Shown in pieces: positions 38,101 to 49,203 of a DNA stretch of 64,000 bases. Source of the stretch: Centroberyx gerrardi (taxonomy: Eukaryota; Chordata; Actinopteri; Beryciformes; Berycidae). The notes beneath the pieces were generated by a model, which worked only from the letters and a program-made list of their open reading frames with translations, searched no databases and was not told where the DNA came from. The first letter of the stretch is position 1. Every line of letters starts with the position of its first letter. The stretch spans positions 16,818,881 through 16,882,880 of the forward strand of contig NC_136019.1 in assembly GCF_048128805.1 (NCBI RefSeq), given 5' to 3'. The translations under genes and the position numbers were made by a program.

Positions 38101-41100
38101 GGCACAGGTGTTCTTGGTGGGTAACCAACAGAGCAAGAGTTTCAGTCTTGATGCTCTAAAAAAAATAGCAACTGAGTTGAACTTGAGGAAAAGCAACATC
38201 ATTTTGAAGACCAAGCAGATGAATGATGCAGACTTTGTCAAAAACTTGCGAAAAACAGTCAGGGATGCAGTTGAGAACTCAAAGACCAAGATGCGAGTTG
38301 AGCAGATGGCTGATATTGCCCATGAACTGGGAATCTTGGTTGATGAGGATTCCCCAGAGTGTCAGAGTGCCAAGCAAAATGCAGATGCCATCACTGCAGA
38401 AATACAAGACATCCCACAGTACAAAGAAGCCCAGCTTCCCTTGCAAGGTCAAATATGGAAAGAATTGACTCGTTTAGAGAAGGAAGAATGTAGGCTTCAA
38501 AAAGCCGGGGCTGAAAACATAGAAAAGTACAAAAGTGATCTCCTAGTACAGAAAAAAAAACTTAGGGAACAGCAGAACTGTTATGACATGTCAAATGCAA
38601 TGACACTCTTCATAAAGGCAATATCCAGCACAGGGATAGAGAGGTCTTATTTCCTGAAATGGATGCGAATTAACCTTGATAACCTGTCTCGAGAAAAACT
38701 ATCTGGCCTCAGGGAGCAGTACAAAGAGAAATGCCAGAAGTCTGAAAACAAAGAGGAAATTAAAGACCTTGACAGACAACTTTCCAACAGCTCATTGGGG
38801 ACTGAACACTTCTTGCGTGAAATGGGTCAAATCTATGAGGCTGCAGTCTCCCTTCCAGAAACTGACCCATCACGTCAACAGCTACAGCATCTGCCCAAAC
38901 TGTGTGCAGAATTGCTCCTTGATGGATTTCCCTTGGAGCTTGTAGATGGAGATGCATCCAACATACCGCTGAGATGGGTGAGTGATGTTCTCTCTCAGCT
39001 GAATACCTTGGTGTGTCCAAAGAACAAGATACTGGTGGTCACAGTTCTTGGAGTTCAGAGCACAGGAAAGTCCACTCTCCTTAACACCATGTTTGGAGTG
39101 CAGTTTGCAGTCAGCAGTGGTAGATGCACTAGAGGTGCCTTTATGTTGCTCATCAGAATCAACGAAGACTTCAAAAAAGTCCTGAACTGTGACTTCATGG
39201 TGATCATTGACACTGAAGGCCTAAAGTCACCAGAGCTTGCACAACTGGATGATAGCCATGAGCATGACAATGAGCTTGCAACCCTTGTTGTGGGGTTGAG
39301 TGACATAACAATTATCAATATTGCAATGGAAAATTCAACAGAAATGAGGGACATCTTACAAATTGTAGTCCATGCTTTTCTCAGGATGAAAGAGGTGGGC
39401 AAAAAGCCCAAATGTCAGTTTGTTCACCAGAATGTGTCAGATGTGTCAGCCCATGACAAGAACTTAAGGGACAGGAAACTACTGTTTCAACAGTTGAATG
39501 AGATGACCCAGGCAGCAGCCAAAATGGAAAAGAAAGAGGAGAACAAGAGCTTCACTGATGTGATGGAATACAATCCAGACACCGGGAACTGGTACATCCC
39601 TGGACTGTGGAATGGGAACCCACCAATGGCCCCAGTTAATGCAGGGTACAGTGAGGCTGTTTATGATCTCAAGAAGAACATTATCAAAATTTTGGGAAAT
39701 TGTGAGTCATCTACTAGTGAGATCTTGGAGTTTATGGAGTGGACAACAAGCCTGTGGAATGCCGTAAAATATGAGAACTTCATCTTCAGCTTCAGAAATA
39801 GCCTGGTGGCTGATGCCTACATGAGGCTGTGCACAGAGTTCAACAAATGGGAATGGGAGTTCAAAAAACAAATGTACACATGGGTTACCCAAGCTGAAAC
39901 AAGAATTTCAAACTTTGGTACAGTTGCTGAGAAATCTGAGACGTCTGACATGAGAGAATTTCTCAGTCATTTGAAAAGTGAAGCTTGCTTAGAGCTGTCT
40001 AAATGGGAGAAAACTCTCCTTGAAAATCTGACACAGTACTTCAAGCAAACAGATGGAAATGTCTATCTAGTAGAGAGATACAGAGAAGACTTCTCAAACA
40101 GTGCGAAAAGCCTTCGACGAGAAATGCAGAGCTCTGTACTTAATCAACTTGAAGCAGCAGCTGAAATCAGACAAGGAATGACAACACTTGATAGAATCAA
40201 GGAGAGCCATACAAACAAATTAGAACAGAAAGTGCTTGGATTGATTGAGGAATGCCGTAAGAGAAAAGCCCGGATGACAGACGAAGAGCTAGACAGAGAA
40301 TTTGATAAGATGTGGGATAAAACAGTGAGTGAATTATCCTTTGCCAGATTAAAGACTGATGACATCTTTGCTAAGGTGTATCACCACCTGAGGACAAATT
40401 TAACACACAAGGGGAGTCATGCCAGTGAATTAGTGTGTCAAAAAAACCTGCGTGATTGTGGAATAGAGCCTTTCAAATATACAGCTCAGGGACTCTTTAA
40501 CCGATTTAAACACGGGATGAATAAATTCTTCAACATCCAAGATCACACAACGGCAGTACAAAGATTGGCTGACAGCATCATAGCTGCTTGCACACAGTCT
40601 GTGACTGAGAAAGTGGAAAGGAAAACCAATTATCATGACAATTACATCCTGGAGATCCTACACATGATTGACGAGAGGCTGATTAGCAATCGAGATATGA
40701 AGACAGATATTGAGTTTGAAGTTTCTCTAAAACAGCACATCTGTGGAGTTGCAGCCAGAGAGTTTCAGAAAATGCATGAAGACTTCATACAAGTGAATGA
40801 CCCTTGGAGATGTCTCAATCAGTACAAAGAAAAGTATCGTGCTGATTTTAAAGATCTGTTCCATGCACGAGACCAGTGCCAGAAGAAAGCAGCAGAATTC
40901 ACCAACCTCTGCTTAAAGCCTGCAGTGGAAGCCTATGTCAACAGTTCCTTGGGTCCAGATATTATTGAGGAAATGTTGACAAGCAAAAATTCACTGCAAT
41001 TTAGCACGCGGACATTTTTCCAGTACTCAATTTTGAAGGATTTGCTTTCAAAGGATAAATTTGAGAGCTATTTGAGCTACATTTGCTCATACGAAGATTG

Positions 41101-41911
41101 TGTAAAGAAATGGATATTTGAAAAAATTGTGGAACACTTCTCAAAGGGGTCTACAAAGTTTGAATTGGAGGATCGACATCTGAAAGCAAGTATCAAGAGT
41201 ATAAACAAGGCTATCACAAAGGCCCAAATGGATAAGAATGGCAACTTGATGAAATTTGTTGAGGATATCTGCAGGGAACTTGGTGATGAACTGGTAATTT
41301 CACCGGACGCTCTCGGAGCTTTCATGACCCTAAACAATGCAAACCAGGAACAGTTTGCTCATTGGCTCACAGCATGTGTGGAAGAGATGGGACAAGCTCT
41401 TAGGGACACATTTAAAAAAACGGACATCCAGATGAAACTAAAACAGCTTCGTGTCAAGCCCCAGAATGAGCTTTTCACCAAGGTGATTGGATGTGGTAAA
41501 CAGTGTCCATTCTGCACAGCACCTTGTGAGGCAGGAGGTAAAGCTCATGCTGAACACTGGGCTTCAATACATCGGCCAGAGGGTCTTGGTAAATTCAGAT
41601 TTATTGACTCAGGCAAACTCGACACTGACATATGTTCCTCTCTTGTGATCACAGAGTGCTCATTCTGCTGCCATGCTACAAATTATAAAGATCACCCTTA
41701 CAAGAATTACAAAGACATTTTCCCTGACTGGAAAATTCCTCCAGATGGAAGCCTTGAGGCATCAGACTACTGGAAATATGTGATGGCAAAGTTCAACAAG
41801 GAGTTTGCAAAAGAATATGATGCAAAGCCTGCTGATATTCCTCAACCCTGGAAAGACATTAAAAGGAAGCAAGCAGAAAAAAGCCTCAAAGAATCATTTG
41901 GCATCAAGTGA
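35165..41911 (+). CDS. FN3-VLIG: very large inducible GTPase with two FN3 domains, copy 1 (intact)
   Basis: Interferon-induced very large GTPase family (GVIN/VLIG, related to URGCP). Coding exons 35165-35206, 35347-35461, 35611-35874, 36360-36620 and 37221-41911 join in phase for 1790 residues. Order: acidic N-terminus (about 1-52) with DCQCQHTDTG; FN3-1 (about 53-140); FN3-2 (about 141-227, SLPPEKITVYQV, LSPGVKYSFYV); the family's N-terminal domain starting LESFLEDLGLEQHY; a charged helical middle; a VLIG G domain with P-loop GVQSTGKST (838-846), DTEG (891-894) and HQNVSD (963-968); a long helical region; and a C-terminus with CPFCTAPCEAGGKAH (about 1656) and DWKIPPDGSLEASDYWKYV. Most of it is one giant exon, as is typical. 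Main ATG chosen because it follows the upstream ORF and is kept in copy 3. Cytosolic immune role is inferred from the family; the FN3 function is unknown. Confidence 0.93.
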
Positions 41912-42975
41912 GAGGCTCTTGATTTGACTGAGCTGAGGTCTACAACTTCTACTGAGGGATATTGGGATCTTATGACAATTTCTGATATGGCAGACAATAA
42001 TCATCACAAATTGTAACAAACATAAGATCACAAGGTTTAAATCAATGCTAAAACACAATCCAGAAATTATTTTTCACCACTATCTCTATGTCGACATTAA
42101 CATAATACAAAGTCATTGCGAATAGTGTTTCTCTTTACCTGATAGAGTACCTCTATGATTGTAACTTCCACTGTTTAGTGGAAGGATCAGCATTAACTGT
42201 GGTTGTTTTGATATGTTATAGTCTTATATACCTTTTCATACTTTGAGTAGATGTACAGTATATGTCAGGAGTGCACAGCATTTCATTCCAATTTGCATTC
42301 AAGTTTTGATTGCTGTGGTGGAGGAAGTTCATTACATTTTTTGAAAGTTGTAACAAGTAAATGAAAACAAGATGTCTGTTAAATGTGCATCTCCAAAGTA
42401 GCAGAATACTGAAGTTAAAATTTGTATTATTTAATTCAGCATATCTTTTTGTTACAGTGAAATATTTGATGCATACTTTGTACAGTTTTAAAACATTTAA
42501 GACCATTCACACAGTCTACATAGTCTGTCTAATCTGTGGTTGTTCTGATGTTATACTCTTAAATACCTTTTTGTGCTTTGAGTCAATGTATCTCATTTCT
42601 TTCCAATTTGATATAATCAGAGTTTGCATTCATGTTTTGATTGTTGTGGTGAGGGAAGTTCATTACATTGATGTTTGAAAGCTGTAACAAGTAAATGAAA
42701 GCAACAAGATGTCTGTTATGCACATCTCCAAAGTGACAGAATAGTGAAGTTAAAATTTTTGTTTTCAGTACGATCTCTGATCTTTTTCTACTCTAATTTC
42801 AGAATCTAGAAATATGTTTGTTTTTTGTTTCAGTGAAATATTTGATGTATATGTAGTTTTGAAATTATTAAGACCATTCAAACAGTATATATGTGCTATG
42901 TTTGCTATATGCATTACTTTGATCTGTTAATTGGTTCAATAATCATTAAATTGAGAGCACAGTAAATAAAGAGAC
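41912..42975 (+). other. 3' untranslated region of VLIG copy 1 with tandem duplication
   Basis: Two diverged units of about 340 bp (about 42195-42528 and 42533-42890) share GTGGTTGTT, TTCATTACATT, GTAACAAGTAAATGAAA, CAAGATGTCTGTTA and CAGTGAAATATTTGATG in order. A candidate polyadenylation signal AATAAA lies at 42965. Confidence 0.6.
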
Positions 42976-43675
42976 AAAATCAGCAGACTGGCCATTAATG
43001 TCTTTAATGTTTCCCAGATCAGAATCACAGCATACAGTGTGTAATAACTTACAACTCACCTTATTTATCTATATAGTTTTACTTTACTTGTTTTTTTTTT
43101 TTTAATAATCATCTTTTTTTAAATTCCATTATTTAACATTTTTCTTCATCTCAAGTCTTGGGTTTCTGAATTCAACAAAGAATGTAAAAACAAGACAACA
43201 GGTTAATCATGTGCTTCAATGCACCTTTGTCCAGACACAGGATCTCTAAATGATCTTGATATGTTTTATGTGTCATAATCTGTCAGATTGACTTGAACAT
43301 TGTATACTACTGATCACAATTCTTCAAAAGGATGGCATTACTTTTCCTGGTAAATAATTGCACGTAATGTTGAATTTGCATCACAATTCATGAAAAAAAA
43401 TCCTTGGCCCACATGTGGGACCTCAGTACTGTATGAGGACATGAGGCATCTTGTTATCAAAGCCCTCATGTCTTTCCCATATGGGATTAAGTGGCTACAT
43501 GTAAACACTGCTACATGTCAAGAGAGTGAACATTTAATTGACTGTACTTGTATTTAGTGTGTCAGTTTAGAAGTGCTGACCATGAGTCACTGGCCAGTTC
43601 CCTACACCATTGCATTAATTAGATGCTGAAAGGCAAAGCTGGATCTTGATCAGCGCTCTTATCCTCTGGGATGTT

Positions 43676-44470
43676 TCCATAAATACAGGCCCTTGACTCC
43701 AGAGTCACACAGATCATGCATCACAGATGCATCAGTAGTACACTTAAATCAAGACATACTTCAAATAAATGCTTTCAAAAAGAGAAAACACTTGTAGTGC
43801 GCTTGACTTAAGGTGTCTAGAACAACCCCAGAACCAGCAATGAAACCATCATCTTTAAGGCAAATTAAACCAAGCAGACACTAGGCCTAGTTTATCCAGA
43901 GCAAATACCAGCTGTGGCATTATGAAGCTATATGTGCCTCTGCCATGTGGGAGCTGGGATGGAGATTAATCTCTGCTACGGTGACTGCTTTTCCTGGTGA
44001 GGAATCATGAGGCTACAGGATGCCCACGCCATGATGGGCAACTCTGGACCAAGATGGACTGAAGAGTAACTTTCTAATTCCATGAAAAGACTTCATACTT
44101 TGACTCATACTCTAGTGTTAGCTTATAAAATAGACAAGGAAAAGAACAGACCAAACTAAATACCTTTTGTTGCTGTTTTCACCTCCGGAGGTGTCATTGT
44201 AGTTGTATTGTGGTGGTGAAGTTTCCTTCACAGCCTCCCACTGCCTTCTTATTCACAGGAGTGAGTATAAAAGGGTTCGTATGGATCTGATGGGACGTAA
44301 CAGACTAGCAGGGTAGACTCCTGGCAAACATTGTGGATAGCAAGATGGCCATGCCTTTGAATGTCTTTGTTTATGAGATTGTTCATCTAATTAACCAGGA
44401 ACAGTGTTTAAATGATGAAATAAAAATAAAGAATTTACAAACCTGGTCCAAGGGAAAGCTGTCAAAGTCT
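43676..44470. repeat. 3' flank segment duplicated in copy 2 unit
   Basis: AAATACAGGCCCTTGACTCC (43681) to GGGAAAGCTGTCAAAG (about 44465) matches 51066-52160. The copy 2 version holds an extra stretch of about 280 bp near 51525-51810, and small indels. Contains no coding sequence. Confidence 0.8.
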
Positions 44471-44512
44471 TTTGGCCTTGTCCATATTTGGGCATGTCTA
44501 ACAACATCAGAT

Positions 44513-44680
44513 TTTCCAACGATGTATTTGGTTTAGCTCTACGACAAAATTTTAATTTTCACATTTCAGGGACACAAGCCATCCCAGGCCTAGTTTCACA
44601 GAGCACTTTGAAAGCCCAATATATAAAATGAAGCTTTTTGTTTCTTTGTCGTAGAGCTAAACCAAATACATCGTTGGAAA
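44513..44680. repeat. inverted repeat with perfect 36-bp arms
   Basis: Arms 44513-44548 and 44645-44680 are exact reverse complements (TTTCCAACGATGTATTTGG inward), separated by 96 bases. Absent from the paralogous flank in copy 2, so probably an inserted foldback element or the outer part of one. Confidence 0.85.
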
Positions 44681-45099
44681 GGTCTCGACCTGGAGAGTAA
44701 CATATGTCAGTATGAAGATTCTACATGGCTCCTGCTTTGAAATACTGACCTTTGAACCTTGACCTCAGTGTATGTTTGAAGGCTTATAATTCAGCAACAA
44801 AAGGGGTTACAGACATGGGACCAACTGTTATAGAGAATTCTTGACCTCAGCTATCATGTGAGTATAGTCAACAACTGGGGCACTGTTAAATATGGGTAAA
44901 ATATGGTTAAAATTAATTTTCACCCATTTAACAATTAGATATTTAAAATCTGATTACACAAATGTGTTTACCATCCCCTTAAACTCCTCAGTGTACTTTC
45001 AATTCAGTATTTACAACTTCCAATTCTAGGAAAAACACTAATATTTTTAAAAAACTACAATTCCCTAGAGCCGCGCCATGCAGCTTGATACAAATCAAC

Positions 45100-45496
45100 C
45101 CACAGTTGTAGTTCTTCCAGTTTGCAAATTAGGGTTGTAAATCTAGGGTTGTAAAAAGATATATCTACTGAATATCTAGTACAGCCGAACTAGTAATTAC
45201 ACTGCATCTAAGAAAAAGTAAAGATGTTGGTTTATTTCAGATATTTCAGCCAAAACAGGAGTCACACACACACGTTGGATGACGTGGCTCACGGAAGGGC
45301 ATTGTGGGTGGACTTGACGCGTTCGAATCCTGTTTTGGCTAAAATATCTGAAATAAACCAACCACCTTTACTTTTTCTTAACATAGATCACCTAGATGCA
45401 GTGTAATTATTAGTTCGGCTGTACTAGATATTTGATATATTCAGTAGATATATCTTTTTACGACCACTTTGCAAACTGGAAGAACTACAACTGTGG
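45100..45496. mobile_element. 397-bp foldback MITE
   Basis: Long inverted repeat: the left arm starts CCACAGTTGTAGTTCTTCCA and the right arm ends GGAAGAACTACAACTGTGG. The arms of about 160 bp pair with a few substitutions and small indels around a short centre containing CACACACACG. No coding capacity. Confidence 0.85.
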
Positions 45497-45936
45497 TTTC
45501 AGCGATAGCAGCGTACATAGCAACCACCATAGCAACGGTAAAAAAGCCTGAATGAATCTTCATAATAACTAACAAACTAAACATCATATACATTCACTGA
45601 ACAAAGATTATGAAAATAAAATGCACATTTCTCGCTAGAAATGTTATCAAAACGCACTTTAATGCCGAAACTATCTTAAAATATTGCATTTTCCACTGAG
45701 AATAAAAGGAATGTCAGCCATTTTTTTTTTCGCTGCAGAGAGAAACTTGACAGTCACGTGAAGTGGACGCAGACCAATGTAGCCAGTCCCTGCGATGATC
45801 CAGCTTACCAATAGATGATAACAGCCTACTGAGCCAATTAGGAGGTAGAGTAGGGCCATACTACCTCAAATATATGGTCCCGATGACAACTGATAACGGC
45901 CATTTAATCGGCTGATAACATCCGAAGTGGGTGTGG

Positions 45937-46035
45937 CAGACCGTTATCTTTTCAGGAGGGAGAGGCTGTGTGAAAAATAAAATGAAAAGCCTTCATTCCA
46001 AACTGGAAATTCAAGTTCTCTCTGTACATGTCTGC
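45937..46035 (-). pseudogene. inverted fragment of VLIG intron 3/FN3-2 exon start
   Basis: The reverse complement reads through the intron end (TTTCATTTTATTTTTCACA), the acceptor region and about 25 bases of the FN3-2 exon (CCTCTCCCTCCTGA, AAGATAACGGTCT). It is closest to copy 2 (GCAGACATG flank). It shows a rearrangement that put a piece of the gene on the opposite strand. Confidence 0.75.
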
Positions 46036-46995
46036 ACAACAAGGGCGGATATTTCATTTCACTGTTGGGGGAGACAATAAACAGAAAAATTTCTCAAGAG
46101 CAATTCCTGAAGGGGACACCAAAGGTGCCGCCAAAAGTACTGTTGTATTAAATGTATATAGAGGTCCATTATGAAACATTTCCATAAGCACTTCATTCCT
46201 TTCTTATGAAGATTTTATCAAATTGCCTTTGATATTACTGGGGTCTTTCTACTTGGCGTTTCGGTGCACTGAAAAATGATCGGATGTCTGTTTTTCTTTT
46301 CTCTGCCATTTTAACTGACTGGCTGACAAATAGACACACACACACACACACCCCACACACACACACAGCATGCAGGTTATTTACAGTAGTAGGTGAGATG
46401 CAACACCTATTAACTGAACTAAAGCTAATATATGCCTAATTAGATTTAGTTTTCCCAAAAAAGCAGATCTCTAATGTTTTGCTGTCAATGTGTAAAAGTC
46501 CAGAACGCTATGAAGCCTGTCAGAAACTTACTTCAGGTCTTTTTTAAGAATTAAGTCTTCATTTATTTCCAAAATTATAAACAAAATTACATAGTGGCAG
46601 CCATTTTACATTCAGTAAGAAAAAAAGAATAAACTTAGAACCTAATTACGTAGGGTAAGTTAATCTTAGATAGCCTATTATATTATAGAAATATTACTGT
46701 TACCATCTACAAAAGATCATTTTGGTATGAAAACCCGCATTTTAATTTAACCAAGTATCCTGTATCATAAATACATGTCTGGCATTTGTAACAAACCAAA
46801 CCGCTTGAAAATCGGTCGAAAATTCAGCGAGTTATGACGATTTTAATTGTGGACAGACCTCCTGCCTCCATACACATACATGCATTAGGAGACGCGGCTC
46901 CGTGCCAACACGTTGACACACAAGATTCAACCGCGAGGTAACGGAGCGAACAAAAGGCAGGTAGGCAGTGGACCAAACCACTGTGAGGCATATGA

Positions 46996-47016
46996 GGGGG
47001 GGGGGGGGGGGGGGGG
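46996..47016. repeat. poly(G) run of 21
   Basis: Uninterrupted G homopolymer; length may be unreliable in assembly. Confidence 0.9.
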
Positions 47017-47789
47017 CGCAATCTTTAGAAACTTAAAAACGCATTGTTTTGCGTCTATAATTAGCACAAGTGCTTTCAATGCATATTATTATATTATTTA
47101 AAATTATATAGTTATGTTTACAATGATATATTGAGGGGGACAATTCTCTGTTTTTCCCAGGAAGGGGGGGTCCGGACCCCCCTGTCCCCCCTGTAATTTC
47201 CGCCCATGCTGCACAAGTAGGCTAATGAAAGATTGAAAACCTTTCAAATGTGCACAGCCACTCCCAAAGCAAAATCCAACTAGGGCGTGTTTTTGTTCGT
47301 CATTAAAATTGCAAAAAATGTATTTACAATCCTCATTTTTTTTTATTTTGAAAACGCAGGTCTTTAAAGCCCAAATATTTGGAAAAAATAATGGAAAGAT
47401 GAGACCATAGCATTTCCAGTACTTCAGAAATTTTAATTTAAAATCCCAACACCAGCCCATGCCCTTTCTGTATTTTTCTAATAGAAAAAACACATGAAAA
47501 TACAGGCAATAAAATGGTTAAAAGGCATATATAATGGATTTAATATGGCGCGTTTTGGCGCAGAGATCCAAAAAAAAATGAGAGGCGGAGGCGCGCCCGT
47601 GTGGCCCTGCAAAATGTTGTTCTGGTGCTGTTGCTTTGGTCTGAATCTGTGAGATAACCACGCCCCATTAATTTGAATATAACAGATGGAAATAAAAAGA
47701 GCTGGGAAATAAATGTGGCATTAGGAAATAAAAGTCCCCTGAAATAAATAAAAGTAGTCCTTTGAAAAACATGATTTTGAAACAAAAAC

Positions 47790-47965
47790 CTATTTATTTA
47801 TTTATTGAACTATATTGACTCATTTATATATTTATATTTATTTATATATTTATATATTTATTGCCTCATTTATTTATTTCAGGATTTATTTCATAGCCAT
47901 ATTTATTTATTTCATTTAGGCATATTTATTTATTTATGTATTTATTTATTTATTTATTTAATATC
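47790..47965. repeat. (TTTA)n-rich tract
   Basis: TTTATTTATTTA-type simple repeat with interruptions. Confidence 0.85.
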
Positions 47966-48275
47966 GACTTAAATGGCATTCCATAAAGAGGAGGCCCGGC
48001 TTGCACTAGGTCTACCTAGTCTTGTTTTTGGTTCTGTGTCCATTGTAATCTATTAAGCCTACTGCCTAAATCAAAACTTTGTAAATCTCCGATGAATTTA
48101 GCAATGCGCACTGCCCAGTAACCATCAATAGAATGCAATAGAATGTATCAACGTGAATTCGCATTTTGTAGTTGTATATTTAGATGATGCACCGTGCAAC
48201 AGGTGTAAATATTGAACACAACGCTGGACTTAGGTAACCCCAGGAAAAAAACAATACAAACAACTTTTTAATTCT

Positions 48276-48320
48276 GGGAAACGAAACAGAAAGTGGTTTA
48301 TCACCCAACAAAATAAAAGG
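48276..48320 (+). promoter_or_regulatory. ISRE-like element and TATA box of VLIG copy 2
   Basis: The same GAAACGAAACAGAAAG and ATAAAAGG (48313-48320) as in copy 1, at the same spacing. The following ATGGGCAAATCATC upstream-ORF exon is kept at 48436, but its donor is weakened (AAGTATGT). Confidence 0.55.
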
Positions 48321-48870
48321 AGCAGCAGGACAGCCCACATTATCGCATTATGCAGTGAGTGGTGAAATCCTTCGTCACCAGGACAGATAGTTTACAGGCC
48401 TAATGAGCGTTAAAAATATATGCTATGCTATTTTTACCATGGGCAAATCATCTGTTTTAATAAAGTATGTAGGCTACTACATCTTTGTCATTGTTTTTTC
48501 TAGCGCAAATACGTCCGCCTAACGAAGTAGAACTCAAAAGTCCTAATGTTTTTCTTACTTTGACCCAGCAAACTAACCGGTTAGCCTACATTGCATTCAG
48601 AAATAGTTTATAATCCTACCTGTGGTTTTATGTGTCCATGTTAGATTAACAAGGCTACTTTGTCCATATAAGGTTTACTACCCCAATGGCAGAAAATTGA
48701 CTGAATTCATGCTTTGTAATTTTGTGAATGTCAGCTCTATTCCCATAGCATTCCTATAGGGAATGCTATTGCGGTTCTCAATCGTGAGTTTATAGCAACC
48801 CTATCGAGCTTTATGGTTCGTTTTTTTTTTTTTTTACATCTCCTAGCTATGGCAGCGATAGGCAACAGTG

Positions 48871-49030
48871 TGCCATTGAGGGCCGAGAGTGTGCAAGTTT
48901 TCATTCCAACCAAACACTACTGCAGGTGATTTAACTGATTAGTTCCTTCTCTCAGGTTGTTAATCTGTAAAATCACCTGGTGTAGTTTTTGGTTGGAATG
49001 AAAACCTGCAGACTCTCGGCACTCGTGGCA
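48871..49030. mobile_element. 160-bp fish MITE, uninterrupted
   Basis: Inverted ends TGCCATTGAGGGCCGAGAGT and the complement of ACTCTCGGCACTCGTGGCA; inner arms TTTTCATTCCAACCAA and TTGGTTGGAATGAAAA. It preserves the empty site for the 2.48-kb nest in copy 1. Confidence 0.8.
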
Positions 49031-49203
49031 TATGGTTACTTAGCTACCCCTGCTCTATAGTATTACTATAGGCTAGTATTTTCTGTGGTTGGTCTAGTAG
49101 GCTGCATGATATTTTAAAATCTTTCTATGATATCTGTATATTATCAATAGTAGGCTACTAAGGGAGGAGGCGGTCTAACTGGCTTGTTGCTCATTATCCC
49201 CAG

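Larger units (their letters stand above)
46036..48270. other. intergenic between copies 1 and 2
   Basis: Contains a CA-rich stretch near 46333-46368, a 21-base G run at 46996-47016, a fragment of the dispersed repeat that also occurs at 55780 (TTTCAAATGTG, CCACTCCCAAAGC at 47244-47270), and a TTTA-rich tract at about 47790-47965. No gene recognised. Confidence 0.55.

Noticed and set aside
38223-39020. Secondary ORFs inside the VLIG large exon
   Set aside because: Out-of-frame shadows of the 1790-residue coding sequence.
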